Assembly: GCF_019175285.1 (NCBI RefSeq)
Contig: NC_056527.1
Span: forward strand, 107,743,176-107,807,175
Origin: Sceloporus undulatus
Lineage: Eukaryota > Chordata > Lepidosauria > Squamata > Phrynosomatidae
Length of the DNA stretch: 64,000 nucleotides
Reading direction: 5' to 3'
Position numbers and translations under genes: made by a program. This document shows positions 42,355-54,000 of the stretch, one piece after another. The notes under the pieces are model-generated. The model did no database searches. It saw only the letters and a program-made list of their open reading frames with translations, and was not told where the DNA came from. Each line of letters starts with the position of its first letter. Positions within the stretch are counted from its first letter, which is position 1.

Positions 42355-42665
42355 GTGTTCTGATTTGGCAGAAAGAGTCCCAATGAATCCCCTGTTGTCC
42401 CACTTTTTCAGCTGCCTTTAAAATGTCCCGGTTTCTCTTGCCTCCTCTTTCCCCCCTTTGTCCTCATCTTCAGCTGATGCAAACTTGAGTTCAAAGTACA
42501 ATAGTAGTTTGGACTAAGTTAACTGAGCAGGGGGAGAATGTGCCTTTCCCAGTAGGCTCAGACAAAAACAAACTCTCCTAACTTGTGTTCTTCCTCATTA
42601 ATCATTTGCCATCATGACCATACTCCAGTGTTGTTTGGCCACACGTATACCAGTTTTCCTCTGTG
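42355..42665. repeat. Dispersed repeat, copy 2
   Basis: Collinear with 27425-27740 (CAATGAATCCCCTGTTGTCCC, CACTTTTTCAGCTGCC, TTGAGTTCAAAGTACAA, CTTTCCCAGTAGGCTCAG). Unknown family. Confidence 0.6.
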
Positions 42666-43614
42666 GAGTGTTGGTGTGCATGCCTTTATCCTCACAGCAA
42701 CTATGTGTGATGTTGGTCAAGATGATAGGGAGTGCCTTGGCCCAACAACACCCAGTGAGGGTCATGGATGTTTTCAGTGTGGACTTGAAACTGAATCTCT
42801 TCAAACACAGTTGAACATTATTATACCCACCAATATTGGCTCTACATTTTTGGAAGCAAGAGGACAGACTGTCCATATATGCTTTTGCTGAGATGCTTAT
42901 CTTAAAAAAAAGTTGTAGTAGAGCATAGAATGCTTTTTGGACTTCTGTGACTAGTGTGGATTTTGGTCATGTTGGCTGGGAGATGCTGAGAGTTGTAGTC
43001 CACGATGGTAAATTTTCCAAGTTAAAGTAGTTACTTCTTGAGACCAGCAGATGAAAGAAATCAGCTGTGTTATTAAATACTCACAGCTTCCAATTGTTTC
43101 CATTTGTTCACTGGGAGTATAAGACTGACATCCTATGTATACTTGTTTGCGAGTAAGCACCACTAAACTAACTTTTGGTTTGCTTCTGAGCAAGTGAGTG
43201 TAGCTTCAGCTTGTCAAATCTGTTGAATCTTTTGCTTTAGTTCCAAGAGAGCAATGCAAATATTCAAAGGTGAAAGGTTGCATTTCATGTGGCTGAGGGA
43301 AAAGCTTTCTTCTTTCTTTCTTTCTTTCTATCTTTCTTTCTTTTTTTGAATTACGGTTTGGAAAAAGTGTTGTTTGGACTACAGTTCCTGAAAAACAGCA
43401 CAAAACCATTAAGAGCTTTGGGAAATTTGGGTACAAAACATTACTTTCCTAAATCCTAGTTCTGTCAGCTGTTCACATTTACTGAGAAAGGCAAATTGTT
43501 CACTTTTATTGAAATGCAACTGATCATTTTTTTTTGAGAAAGGCAAACAAATGTGAAAAAGAATGTTGCCTCTTAAACAGAGTCGTCTTACAGGCGTACA
43601 TTTTTCTCTCTTAG

Positions 43615-43761
43615 GCCCTGCACTTCTGGCTTATAATAATGGTGTATTTTCTGAGGCTGACTGGAAGGGGATTGAAAGCCCAGGCATCAGTCACAAGAAG
43701 AAAGACCCCACTACTGTTGGACGCTTTGGTTTAGGCTTCAATTCAGTTTACCACATGACAG
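43615..43761 (+). CDS. Sacsin-like gene, exon 5 (first ATPase, glycine-rich motif)
   Basis: The acceptor TTTCTCTCTTAG|GCCCTG and the donor CATGACAG|GTGAGA bound 147 nt completing residue 75 and running to 123. [17 protein letters not shown] is followed by the G110-H121 motif [12 protein letters not shown], the lid/glycine-rich segment of the Hsp90-like ATPase in sacsin. Phases 1 and 1 match both neighbours. Confidence 0.88.
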
Positions 43762-44024
43762 GTGAGAAGCTCAGCATGTCTTGATTTAGGAGATAGCTCC
43801 TTTTCAAAGTCAGAAGGCACACTATGAGCAAGGGGACAAACCCTCCAGAATTCTGGGCCAACACAAGCCAAGCAGGGTAGGATCTGGCACCACCCCATTG
43901 CAGTCAACTGGGTCAGTAGGAAGCCAAACATTTCTGAATATGCTTAAGAGACTGAGAGTCAGGAGGTCAGCAAACCTCTCAGATCTAGAAGATGAGGTGA
44001 AACCATTTAAACAAACAGTAACCA

Positions 44025-44238
44025 CAGTCCAAAACACATTGCCGAAAAAACCCAGTTTGAGATCTCTTTAAAGGCCCTGGCTCAGTGCTAAAGACTTCTG
44101 GGACATGTAGTTTTGTGAGACATTTAGCCTTCTCTATCAAAGAGATCAGGTGCCACAATAAACTGCAATTCCCAGGATTCCATAGCACTGAGACAGGGCA
44201 GTCTCAAACTGTGTTATTTCTGCAGTGTATCTTGGACT
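44025..44238. mobile_element. Palindromic MITE, family P copy
   Basis: CAGTCCAAAACACATTGCCG at the left and TTTCTGCAGTGTATCTTGGACT at the right are inverted ends. The centre has AAACTGCAATTCCCAGGATTCC. Confidence 0.75.
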
Positions 44239-44508
44239 CAAGAGATCAGGACTTGGATTCATTGCCAAAGGGAAGCTCAAAAGTAAGACATGCTACGTTA
44301 TCATATCCATATTGTTATTGATTTGTTATGTTGCTATTAATAATTGATAGACCATCATTGCTATTTTTATATGTTGACAATTTATACAATTCCTGAATTG
44401 TAATAAATTTGAAAAACCTCCAATGAATGTGAACACCCCCCCCCCAAAAAACCCCAACCCAAAACGAGTAAGGCATACACAAGTAATTTAAGGAGCTAAC
44501 TTTGTTTC

Positions 44509-45093
44509 TAAGATCCTTATCACACAAGGGGTTTTGCAACTCCAATCCGAAGCCACTCCGGGTCCGACCATTCAAATTCATGTTATAATGTGATGGATTA
44601 TCACACATGATTGCTTTCTATGGGGAGTCATTCCAAGGCCAATCCTAAATCAATCCAAGGTCATTCCGGAATTTGATAACAAGCGAATTCACAAAAATTG
44701 TTTGCAAACTCACTTCAATTTCAATCTGAATTGGTCTGGTGTGGAAGACTACTTTGCTTCTGCTACCTCCTCCTCCTCCTTCACCCCGATCTTGCCCCTA
44801 CTGGCCCCCTGCGTCCTGATGCTAAGGAGGGGGCAAGCAGAGGAAGCAGGGAAGGATGACAGCATTCAGAGCCCCACTGAGCAGCCGCAAGGGTGCCATT
44901 CGAATTGTTGAATCCATCTGGTGTGGTAATTTATTTTGCACTCGCTCCGCTTTGCCTCAGGAATGACCACAATTTTGTTCTTCATGTGAGATAATCACTT
45001 GAATTGCCTTGGATTCGAATTCACTCTGCTTCCTTTACCCTTTGGAATGGCTTTGTATGGGAGTTCCAATTTCACATGTGATAAGGTCCTAAG
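44509..45093. mobile_element. MITE-like element with CCTTATCACA ends
   Basis: The left end AAGATCCTTATCACACAAGG and the right end, reverse complement AGGACCTTATCACATGTG, are inverted. The interior has inverted CCAATCCGAAG / GGATTCGAATTC-like words. It has no coding content. Confidence 0.5.
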
Positions 45094-45735
45094 TGGTAGG
45101 AGTAGGTTGGTGAAGGAGTTAGCAATATATATCAGAGTAACTCTGTGAGATGTATAAGAGAGGAGAACAAAATGAACAATAGTAGAACTAAGCTAACTAT
45201 AGATATATCAGAATCTTCTCACTACATATGATGGAGGATAGGAACAAAAACATAAATGGAATACAAAATTCTCAACAGTAAGATGAGCCTAATGCTATCA
45301 AGATACACATGCTATGAAAGCACGAAGCAAAAGTTGGGGCAAATAAACAAGGGGCTAATTCTCCTTTTTTGTCCATAATCTGTAGCAACCATGATGGTTC
45401 TAGCTGAGGCCTAGTGCCCAGAATATTCTAGTGCTCTTTGAACATACATTTTCCTGTGAGAATATGATGAAGGAAAAACAATTCCAAGACCTGGCTGTGA
45501 CTAAAACAATACAAGCAGCAATGAGGCCTTGGATGCTCAGGAATTGGAAACTGACAGAAGCCCACAGTAAACTGTAAAAAAGATATGTTGTGGGAAGGAG
45601 ATATGCACAATGATGGAAAAAGTTCCTCTGAAGAATTCCATCTTTTTTAAAATGACAGTGCTTACTACATCTCACACACTACCAAAAACAGAAAAGTATC
45701 CAAAAAAGTGAAATTCTTTTCTTCTTCCCTCCTAG

Positions 45736-47122
45736 ACTTTCCATCTATATTGTCTGGTCAGTATTTGCTTGTGCTGGACACACAAAATATAGCGTTAGAA
45801 GATGGTGGTGAACGCTGGGAAGTGGATGAATGGGAAGAGGCATCTGACCAGTTCCAGCCATTCTGGGCAGCACTGGCATCGCTTGGCAAGCCTTGCCCAA
45901 CTACTGAGGGCTACTTCCCTGGGACCCTTTTCCGCTTTCCGCTGCGATATAGTCCTTCAAAGATATCAGAAAATTTGTACAGTACAGAACGGGTGCGGGA
46001 GCTGCTTCTCGCTTTCTTGAATGATGCTCCCATTAGCTTGCTTTTCCTCAGGAACGTCCGGAAAGTGACATTGGGCCTAGTTGGGTCAGATGGTGCCATC
46101 AGTGAGCTACTGAGAGCTGAGGCCACCACATGCCCACTCAATGGGCCAGGCCCTATTGAAGATGCCACCAATGCCAAATTGGACACTGCTGCCCACATCA
46201 GAAAGCTAGCTCTTGGTGGTACTACAATTGGAGGACAAGCTACCAGCTATGAGTGGCTGGTGTTGACAGCTGAAGCCAAAAAGGATGCCTTCCCAGAGTT
46301 GTGGGTTCTTGCTGACAATGTGAGTTCTAGGCCAACATTGTCTTTGGCTTACTGTTTGCAAGGCGGGTGCACTGGGCGACTCAGTTGCGTCTTACCACTT
46401 CCCGCGACAGAGGAAAACATGACAGGTTTGCCACTGCACATCAGTGGTCCTTTCCAGTTGACAGATGACCGGAGGCATGTACAGTGGTCTGAAGAGGGAT
46501 CCCAGGCACGAGGAGCTGACGGCTGTTGGAACCACTTGCTTATGGAAGAGATGTTGCCTGTCTCTTGTTGCCAAATGGTGTTGCTGGCCTCTGGCCATTC
46601 TAGTGACCCCTATGGGGCATGGCCAGACCCAGACCAAAGTCAGCAACTCCGCTACAAACCTTTGATAGCTCAAATCTGCCAGAGGTTGATGGACCTGAAA
46701 CTGTTGGTGCGGGTTGGAGGTGGAAATCCTCGCCTTCTCTATCCCCGTGAAGCTGTCATCTTGCCAGAGAAGGTGAGAGAGAAGCCAGTGGGCCTGGCAC
46801 TGGAGAAGGCTCTCACTTTGGCAGGAACGTTGCTGGCAGATGTTCCTTTCCATGTCTGCCGAGCCCTTATCTTGGGTGCTGGAAGTGGGCCAACAGTACA
46901 GGAAGCCACCACAAAGTTTGTGAGAGAGACTCTGCGAAGGGCGACCAACATCTGGAGTGGGCTCTCCCTGTCAGAGAAACAGCTGCTGTTGGAGTATGTG
47001 GTTGGAGATGGGTGCTACCAGGAGCTGAAGGATCTGCCACTGCTGCCAATGGCCAATGGGCATTTCACCTGCTTTGGAGATTCTGGAGACACTGTCTTTG
47101 TTGAGAACCAGAGTTTCTCTAG
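45736..47122 (+). CDS. Sacsin-like gene, exon 6 (rest of the first repeat's N-terminal part)
   Basis: The acceptor CTTCCCTCCTAG|ACTTTCC and the donor TTTCTCTAG|GTGAGCAG bound 1387 nt encoding residues 124-585. It begins DFPSILSGQYLLVLD, continuing HMT from the previous exon, and later carries FRFPLRYSP and GCTGRLSCVLPLPATEENMT, the FxFPLR and LPLP words conserved in each sacsin repeat. The exon ends in phase 2 and completes an Arg codon with exon 7. Confidence 0.9.
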
Positions 47123-47299
47123 GTGAGCAGCTTTCCCATAATGGAACCTCAAGCTGATTCAGCATTGTCCCAATTGAGGTTTGGGGAAAAAAAAACTTTG
47201 TTGACCTACCGTTCCTAGAATCCCACAACCAGCAATACTTTTCCAGGCTTTGTTTTTCACTCTCTAGAGTCTAATAACAATCTATTTGATTTACAATGG

Positions 47300-47690
47300 G
47301 ACTTTATTTATTTAATGTTTAGTCTTTGCTCTATTCATTTATATCCTGCCTTTCCTCCAATACTGGAACACAAAGCAACTTGCAAAATAAAAATACCAAT
47401 ACAGATTAAAACCATACAAAAATGTTAATAAAATACATATAAACATTATTTTTAAAAAGAATTGAGCAAACTGTAAAATCAAAACCATTTAAAATACATT
47501 AAAGGCAGATTATAAAAACCAATAAAGCAGCCCATCATTAAAACCTCATTGCAGTCAGTTCCTAAAAGACTGTCAGGCAAATTTTCACTTGTCAGTGGAA
47601 GGACAACAAGGAGGAAGCTATTCTAACTTTTCTAGGGAGGGAGTTCCAAAGACTTGGCCCTTTCCCAAACCTTACTAACTCATTTTGCTG
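47300..47690 (-). mobile_element. LINE 3'-UTR-like fragment
   Basis: TTTATATCCTGCCTTTCCTCC, ACACAAAGCAACTTGCAAAA and CTAGGGAGGGAGTTCCAAAG on plus are the reverse of a common L2/CR1-type 3' region. Confidence 0.45.
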
Positions 47691-47692
47691 AG

Positions 47693-48057
47693 TACAGTGG
47701 GCCCTCCATGTTCATTGGGGTTAGGGGCACAAGATCTCCGTAAATGTGGGAAACCTGCAAATAAAAGAGAAGATCACTTTTTTTTTAACCTGAGAGAACA
47801 CCTTTCTAGGAATCTCTAGGTCTTCCAGCACAACTCTGTGGTCAACCTCTGCCAGAGGTTGACCATAGAATCAGATTGGAGGACCTACAAATGGGTAGAG
47901 AAGTGTTTTCTCTAGTAATCTCTAGGTCCTCCAGAGCAATTCAACTCAACTTTCAGCAGAGTTGCACTGGAAGACCTAGAGATTCCTAGAGAGAACCTAT
48001 TAATCAAATCCATAAATAGTCAAATCCACAAAAGCCAAACATGGAGGGCTGACTGTA
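47693..48057. mobile_element. Mariner-like palindromic element flanked by TA
   Basis: TACAGTGGGCCCTCCATGTTC and ACATGGAGGGCTGACTGTA are inverted ends with TA at both borders. The inner TAGGAATCTCTAGG words match the family. Confidence 0.75.
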
Positions 48058-48221
48058 GTTTACAATGGGACTTTACTGCTGGAGACTAAGCCTGAACTGT
48101 AAATGCCAAGGTGTGTTTTAAGCAGTAACTGTAACCTTTTATAACTTGTGTGGCATTTTGAGCTAAAAGGACTCAGGCAGCTGTTGCTCTCTAGCAGGCC
48201 AAGTTAGGTTAAAAAAGAAAA

Positions 48222-48239
48222 TTGTGTGCGTGCGTGCGT

Positions 48240-48273
<34 letters not shown>

Positions 48274-48288
48274 ATAGATAGATAGATG
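48222..48288. repeat. (GTGC)n/(CA)n/(GATA)n microsatellite
   Basis: GTGCGTGCGTGC is followed by about 30 bp of CA and then GATAGATAGATA. Confidence 0.95.
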
Positions 48289-48829
48289 CCATTTCAAATT
48301 TCTTAAAATAACAGCCATGGGATGTGGTCAGGAAAACTGCATGAAGGAGAATTAATCCCCTTCCCCTACCCCTATGATCCTGATCCATTTTCTCTCCTAT
48401 CCTTCTAGTGTAGGTGCTATTCAAAAGAGAAGAACCAGATACTTTCATGAAGCTTTTGTCAGTAATACACAATCTGACCTGGTCTCTCCTAGTAATAGCT
48501 TGTGTTTTTTTTAAGAAGGCAAGTTTTACACTTTGAGAAATACTGGGAGTCAACAGGCTTTCCCTTGCTATCTGTTATGTTGAAATATGACTTACCCACC
48601 CAGCCAACTTTGGTGGCTGAGATGATGGGACGATACATATGAATGGGCACAATATAATTGCAGACACTGGTCTAAAGAGCCCATGTATTTCTTCTTTGTC
48701 TCCTTAATATGTTTAGCCCCATAAAGGAAGCTGTTGCCTTAAAGGTGAAGTTGTCCTGTCATGTGCCTCATTTCTTTATTGTCCTGCTGTGTCTTTCCTT
48801 GCTTATTTGTGTTTTCTTATTTTTTGAAG

Positions 48830-48918
48830 GATCCTGTTACCTGGTCTGGCTCATCAGTTTCTCCCTGAGAATCTAAATCCAGAATTGCTGGAACATCTAG
48901 AGGCAATTGCAAAAAAAG
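48830..48918 (+). CDS. Sacsin-like gene, exon 7
   Basis: The acceptor TTATTTTTTGAAG|GATCCTG and the donor GCAAAAAAAG|GTGAGTC bound 89 nt encoding ILLPGLAHQFLPENLNPELL and on to AIAKK. Phases 2 in and 1 out fit exons 6 and 8 exactly; the split Gly codon joins GLFKNLL in the giant exon. Confidence 0.82.
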
Positions 48919-49814
48919 GTGAGTCTTGATTGTTTGCTGTGTGTGTTGAATGCTGGTCAAGACTACCCCAGAACTGGTACCGACTTAGGGTTCAGACTGG
49001 GACAACAGGAAAGGAAGAAGATAAAGGAAAAACCTGGAGAGGCGAGAGGTATAGTGCCCTGTCTTGTTTTATCTTGTCCATAGTTCTTCCCATGCACATA
49101 CTCCATTATCTTCCCAACAACCCTGTGAATTAAGTTAGGTTGAAAGACAGTAACTGTAACTCAAGAAAGCCTTGCCCAGAGTCAACAGGTAAGCTTCATA
49201 ATCAAGTGGTAATTTGAACCATGGTCTCCATTAGCCCAGACTTCTCCAACATGGTACCTTCCATGTATGGAACTGCAACTCCCATCATTTCTAGCCAGCA
49301 TGGCCACTTGAGGAGCACCAAGTTGTTAAAAGCTGCTCTAACCACTATATTGGGTTAGTGCTCTGATTGGCTTGGATGTAGGCTCACTTTCTTGCAGCAA
49401 TGCTGGAGTGTCACACGTTCACAACTATATACCATTGCTTGGGAAGTCTCCTAGGTTCTGGCCATTGTCTAAAAAGTACCTTTTCCAAGCTTTGCTGTAC
49501 ATAGCGAAGTTGCTATACACATGTATAGGAATCAGCCTTTATTGCCAGGCAAAGAATTATTTCTATAAGCATTTCTATTTCTATTTCTATATAGTTGCTG
49601 ATATAAGCAAGTGTTTTTGCCTCGGTGCGGTCTTTTATAGACAAAACAATATTTTCAGCAGAATTTCCAAGATTTAACCTTTGTTGCCCTTAGAAAAGCC
49701 TTCACAACCCAACATTTTTAAACAATGCCATCTGCTCCCTTGAAGGCAAGGTATGCAAGGATTTCCCCATACCAAGAGGCTATGTATTTGTGACTCTGGG
49801 AGATGGAAGACAAA

Positions 49815-50049
49815 GGCCTGTTACAGACAGGCCAAAATAAAGCTGCTTCAGGTCTCTTTGGAGGTATGCTGTTTAAATGATGCATGCATCCTAAGAATCC
49901 GGAAGCTGCACCAAAGCTGCACTCCAGTGCTTAGGAATGGAGTGTGGCTTTGGCACGACCTCCGGACTCTTAGGACCCATGCATCATTTAAATAGCATAC
50001 CTCCAAAGAGACCCGAAGCAGCTTTATTTTGGCAGTCTGTAACAGGCCA
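49815..50049. mobile_element. Palindromic MITE, family Q copy, with CAAAG target duplication
   Basis: GCCTGTTACAGACAGGCC...GGCAGTCTGTAACAGGC is flanked by CAAAG on both sides. It lies in intron 7 of the sacsin-like gene, inverted relative to the copy at 32772. Confidence 0.85.
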
Positions 50050-51071
50050 AAGTTCATTATTTATTACTATGACCATGATAAAATCACACCCCCCCCCCAT
50101 ATGAGTTTATTGGGAGACCTCTTGAGAGCAAGAGCAAGTTGGATATAGCATGGCATTATCTGTGACCTTATGGCATATCATTCTTAATCACTTATACTCG
50201 AGGTTTCCACTTTCTGCCATAGCAGCTCGAAAAATCTACTGCAAATTCCTAAAGGCATCAGTCATTGAAGGTGCATTTTAACCAGTAACTTCTGGGTTTC
50301 TTTCATTTCTGAACTTCTTTGTGATTCCTTTGTCATGTGTGAATAAGTCAGGGCTAGATTAATCATTAAACAAAACAAAACAAACACATGAATTTAAGGC
50401 ATCAAGGGAATGGAGGCACCACAGAAAAATGAAAAAACGAGTCATGCTGAACTTTAAAAAATAATTGTACAATGTAATATTGAGTGTGCCTTTCCAAATG
50501 TAGACATTAGCTATCATATATTTTTTTATCATCCATGGTCACGAATTGTCAGCTGAGCATTCATTTTCTGTTAAAGTATATTTAAAATCAGAACAGAACA
50601 ACGACGCAACAAGGCAGGCTGGATGCCTTATCTCTATTAAGTATAGGAGCAGATGTGTTACATAAAATTAGTTTTTAGGATCTGATCAAAGACTTTGCAA
50701 TTAGAAAAAATAGGAGAAAACTTTTCAAATATAAATAAAATGGAAGTATATAAAAATAAACAATATTTTACATCTTACTGTAGGTTTTGGTTCATTTGGA
50801 AAAAATAATTTTTTATTTTAGAGTTTATTGTTTATGTTTGGAATTAGATATATATGGGGCCACCAAAAACTTTTAAGTGCTTAGGGCCTCTAAAAGTCTT
50901 AATCTGGCCCTGTAGTAAGTGTGTCAGTAGTATTTGATTTTGTTGTACCAGATATGCTGTATTATCAGAATATTTTGCAGTGGACATTGTGCTACAGTCA
51001 AAACTTCCAACTATTTCCTGATCTAATTCTCTCCCTCCCTCTTTCTTTTTCTCTATATCTCACATCTCCAG
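50050..51071. other. End of intron 7
   Basis: AT-rich intron sequence with a poly-C run near 50090 and a polypyrimidine tract at 51025-51068 leading to the acceptor. An in-frame ATG at 50921 merely extends the reading frame into the intron and is not the start. Confidence 0.7.
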
Positions 51072-54000
51072 GGTTATTCAAGAACCTTCTGTTTTTAAAT
51101 CAAAATATCATTGAACAGAACTTTCATGATTCTCTTCCCAAACACTGGTTCAACAGCACATCAGTTCCAGTAAACTGGTGCCCAAAGAAATATCCACAAC
51201 AACCCCCTCTGGAGTGGCTTACTGCTTTCTGGAATTTCCTGAATCGCCATGCATCTTCCCTGGCACCCTTCAGGGGGTGCCCACTGATACCACTGACTCC
51301 TGTGCACAGTTCCCTCAATGCTGTCAAGCTGGCACGGCTTTTGCCTAAAACTACTCTACTGTTTCAGAGTCACAATGGGCACTGCTTGCCAGATGACGTG
51401 TCTGGGATCTTGGAGACACTGGGATGCACTCTGATCAAGAGCTGGGAGCCAGACTGGTGCCACCACCAGCTGAGAGAATACATCCTAGAACCCACGCCTG
51501 GCAGTGTCCTGCAGGTTTTTGCCCATTTGGGGATGGCATCTGCAGCCAGCCATTTGGCATCCCTCCCTGAATGGCAGATTCAGAGCCTGACTGCTTTTCT
51601 TGCAACCGCTGCAATGCTCTCCCAAAAAGAAATGGAAATCCTAATGGAATTGCCCCTGTTTTTCAAGATGCCTTCCCTCCTTCCACCTTCCTCTCCTGGC
51701 TTGGTGCCAGCCCAGTGCTACTTGGCTTTAGAAAAACACCTTGTCCCATCAGTACCCATAGATTTGTTGACACCAGAGCCCGTGCTATTGTGTCGTAATG
51801 AAGCTGAACGCCGGCTGCTCATTCAAATTCGAGGTAGTCTGCTGGGGACACCAGAACTATGTTTGTTATGTGTCAAAGCGATGGGGAAGGGGACATATGT
51901 GAATCGGGCACAGGATGCCAAGAGGCTCATGCTGTGGGTGCTACAGAATGGGGACTCTCTCTTCAGCCAGAGTCGAGAACTACAAGCTTTATGTCGCGAC
52001 CTTCCCTTTCTGGATTGCAAATCAGGAGAGTTGAGTCGGCCAATTGATCTCTATGATCCTCAGAACCCCACTTTGCGGGCCTTATTAAGACCTTGCCAGT
52101 TCCCCACAGGACCTTTTCAGGAGCCAGAAGTATTACGAACCCTTCGTACCCTGGGACTGAAATCTGATCTCAGTGCTGTCTCTCCAGCTGATGCATTAGC
52201 AGCTGCAAAGGAAGTGAATCAGCTGCAAGAGGAAGCAGTTGCCAATGCCAAATCACAGGCACTCATTCAGATCTGCAATGAGACCACTCTGCTATCACGT
52301 TTGTCTTCTCAGGAGCTGAAGCAGCTGCAGTCTCTGTCTTGGGTGCCAGCCACCAACTCCTCCAGGCTTGTGCCAGCTGGATACTTCTGGGCACCTAAAT
52401 TGCTCTGCTCAGATAAATATGCTTCTCTTGTTGGGCTGGTCATGGGACTGACAAATGCTTTTGGCTCACAAGCTGCATCAAAATTGGGTCTGGAGCACCT
52501 GCCTCCATCTGAGAAAGTGATGAAGAATCTAGCTTGCCTCACCCAAGCCTATTGCCCCCAAAATACTCAAGAGTTAACAGCAACATTGCACAGCATCTAT
52601 CGGCACATGCAGCAGCACCTGAATGATTTCAAGAAGCCACCTGCAGGCCCCACAGTGTGGAATGGCAAGGGTTTTTCATTGCCCAAGGAAGTAGTGCTTT
52701 CCTACCCCGATGACTTGGACCTCACAACTTTGATAGCACGAGTACCGCAGGACTTTCAGCAGTACAGCCAGTTATTTGTGATGTGGGGGGTCCATCAGTC
52801 ACCCACACCAGAAGATGTATGCCAGGCTCTGCTTGACTTGGCTGATCAGATCAATTTCCGACCACAAGGGGGCACACAAGCTGAACTACTCCTTGTGACA
52901 GCTGTCTTGGATTGGCTCTGTGGTTGTGGTCACCGGGGAGAGCAAGAAATGCCTGTGCCAGTTCGGATTCCAGGACTGGCTGTTTTTGCTCTTCGTCCTG
53001 CTAGTTCAGTGCTGTACTGTGATATGAATCGGGCTCGGCTTGCTGAACTGGATGGCGACCCACCTGTTTTGGTGCACGAGCTGGTCTCCTCCGCCACAGC
53101 TGCTTTCCTGGGCTTAGAGATGCTAAGTACACGGTTGTCGGGCTTAGAGTTGTTTGAAGCCTGGGGTCCTTCAGAGCCCGTCACCCTCCGGATCCGTAAC
53201 ATCCTTCGCGAGTACAGCCAGGATGCTGATGTTTTCCAAGAACTCTTGCAGAATGCGGAAGATGCTGGTGCCCAGACTTGCCACTTCTTAATGGATCTCC
53301 GTCAACATAATGGCACCACAGGTGGACTCCTGGACCCTGGCATGGCTGCCTGCCAGGGCCCAGCACTTTGGGCCCACAACGATGCATTGTTCAGCAATGA
53401 AGACTTTACCAACATCGTCCGACTAGGTGCTGCCACCAAGGAAAGCCAGGATGACAAAATTGGCCACTTTGGGCTAGGCTTCTGCACGGTCTACCACATG
53501 ACAGATGTCCCTTCTCTCCTCAGTGGTCATACCATGCTCATCTTTGACCCTAATGTCACCCACCTTCGGAAGCATATCCACAGCCCTGCTAATCCAGGCA
53601 TCCGATTGACTTGGACCCCTCATGTTGTCACAATGTTCCCTGAACAATTTCGGCCCTTCATAGGCATCTTTGGCTGCAAAGTTGGGGAGGATTACCCAGG
53701 CACACTCATCCGCCTCCCTTTCCGCACTGAGCAGGAGGCAAAAGATTCTCAGATCTGCCCTGAGCCCTTTGGACCCAGTCAAATCAGAGCACTGCAAGCT
53801 GGCTTTCAGGAGATGTACCAGTACCTCCTGATTTTCCTGCACAAAGTGCAGGAGGTGTCATTGACTCACCTCCCTGATGGTTTCAGTTCTCCAGAATTTG
53901 CCCAGCCACTGGCCACAGTGAAGAGGGAAGGGCTTCATGATGTAGGAACTCCCAATATTGTGCGATTGACAGCAACATGGGGGTCAGATGTGATTATTAG

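Noticed and set aside
50921-51071. ATG at 50921 as the start of a 3646-codon protein
   Set aside because: A strong polypyrimidine tract and CAG acceptor at 51071 join in phase with upstream sacsin exons. The stretch before it is intron that happens to stay open.
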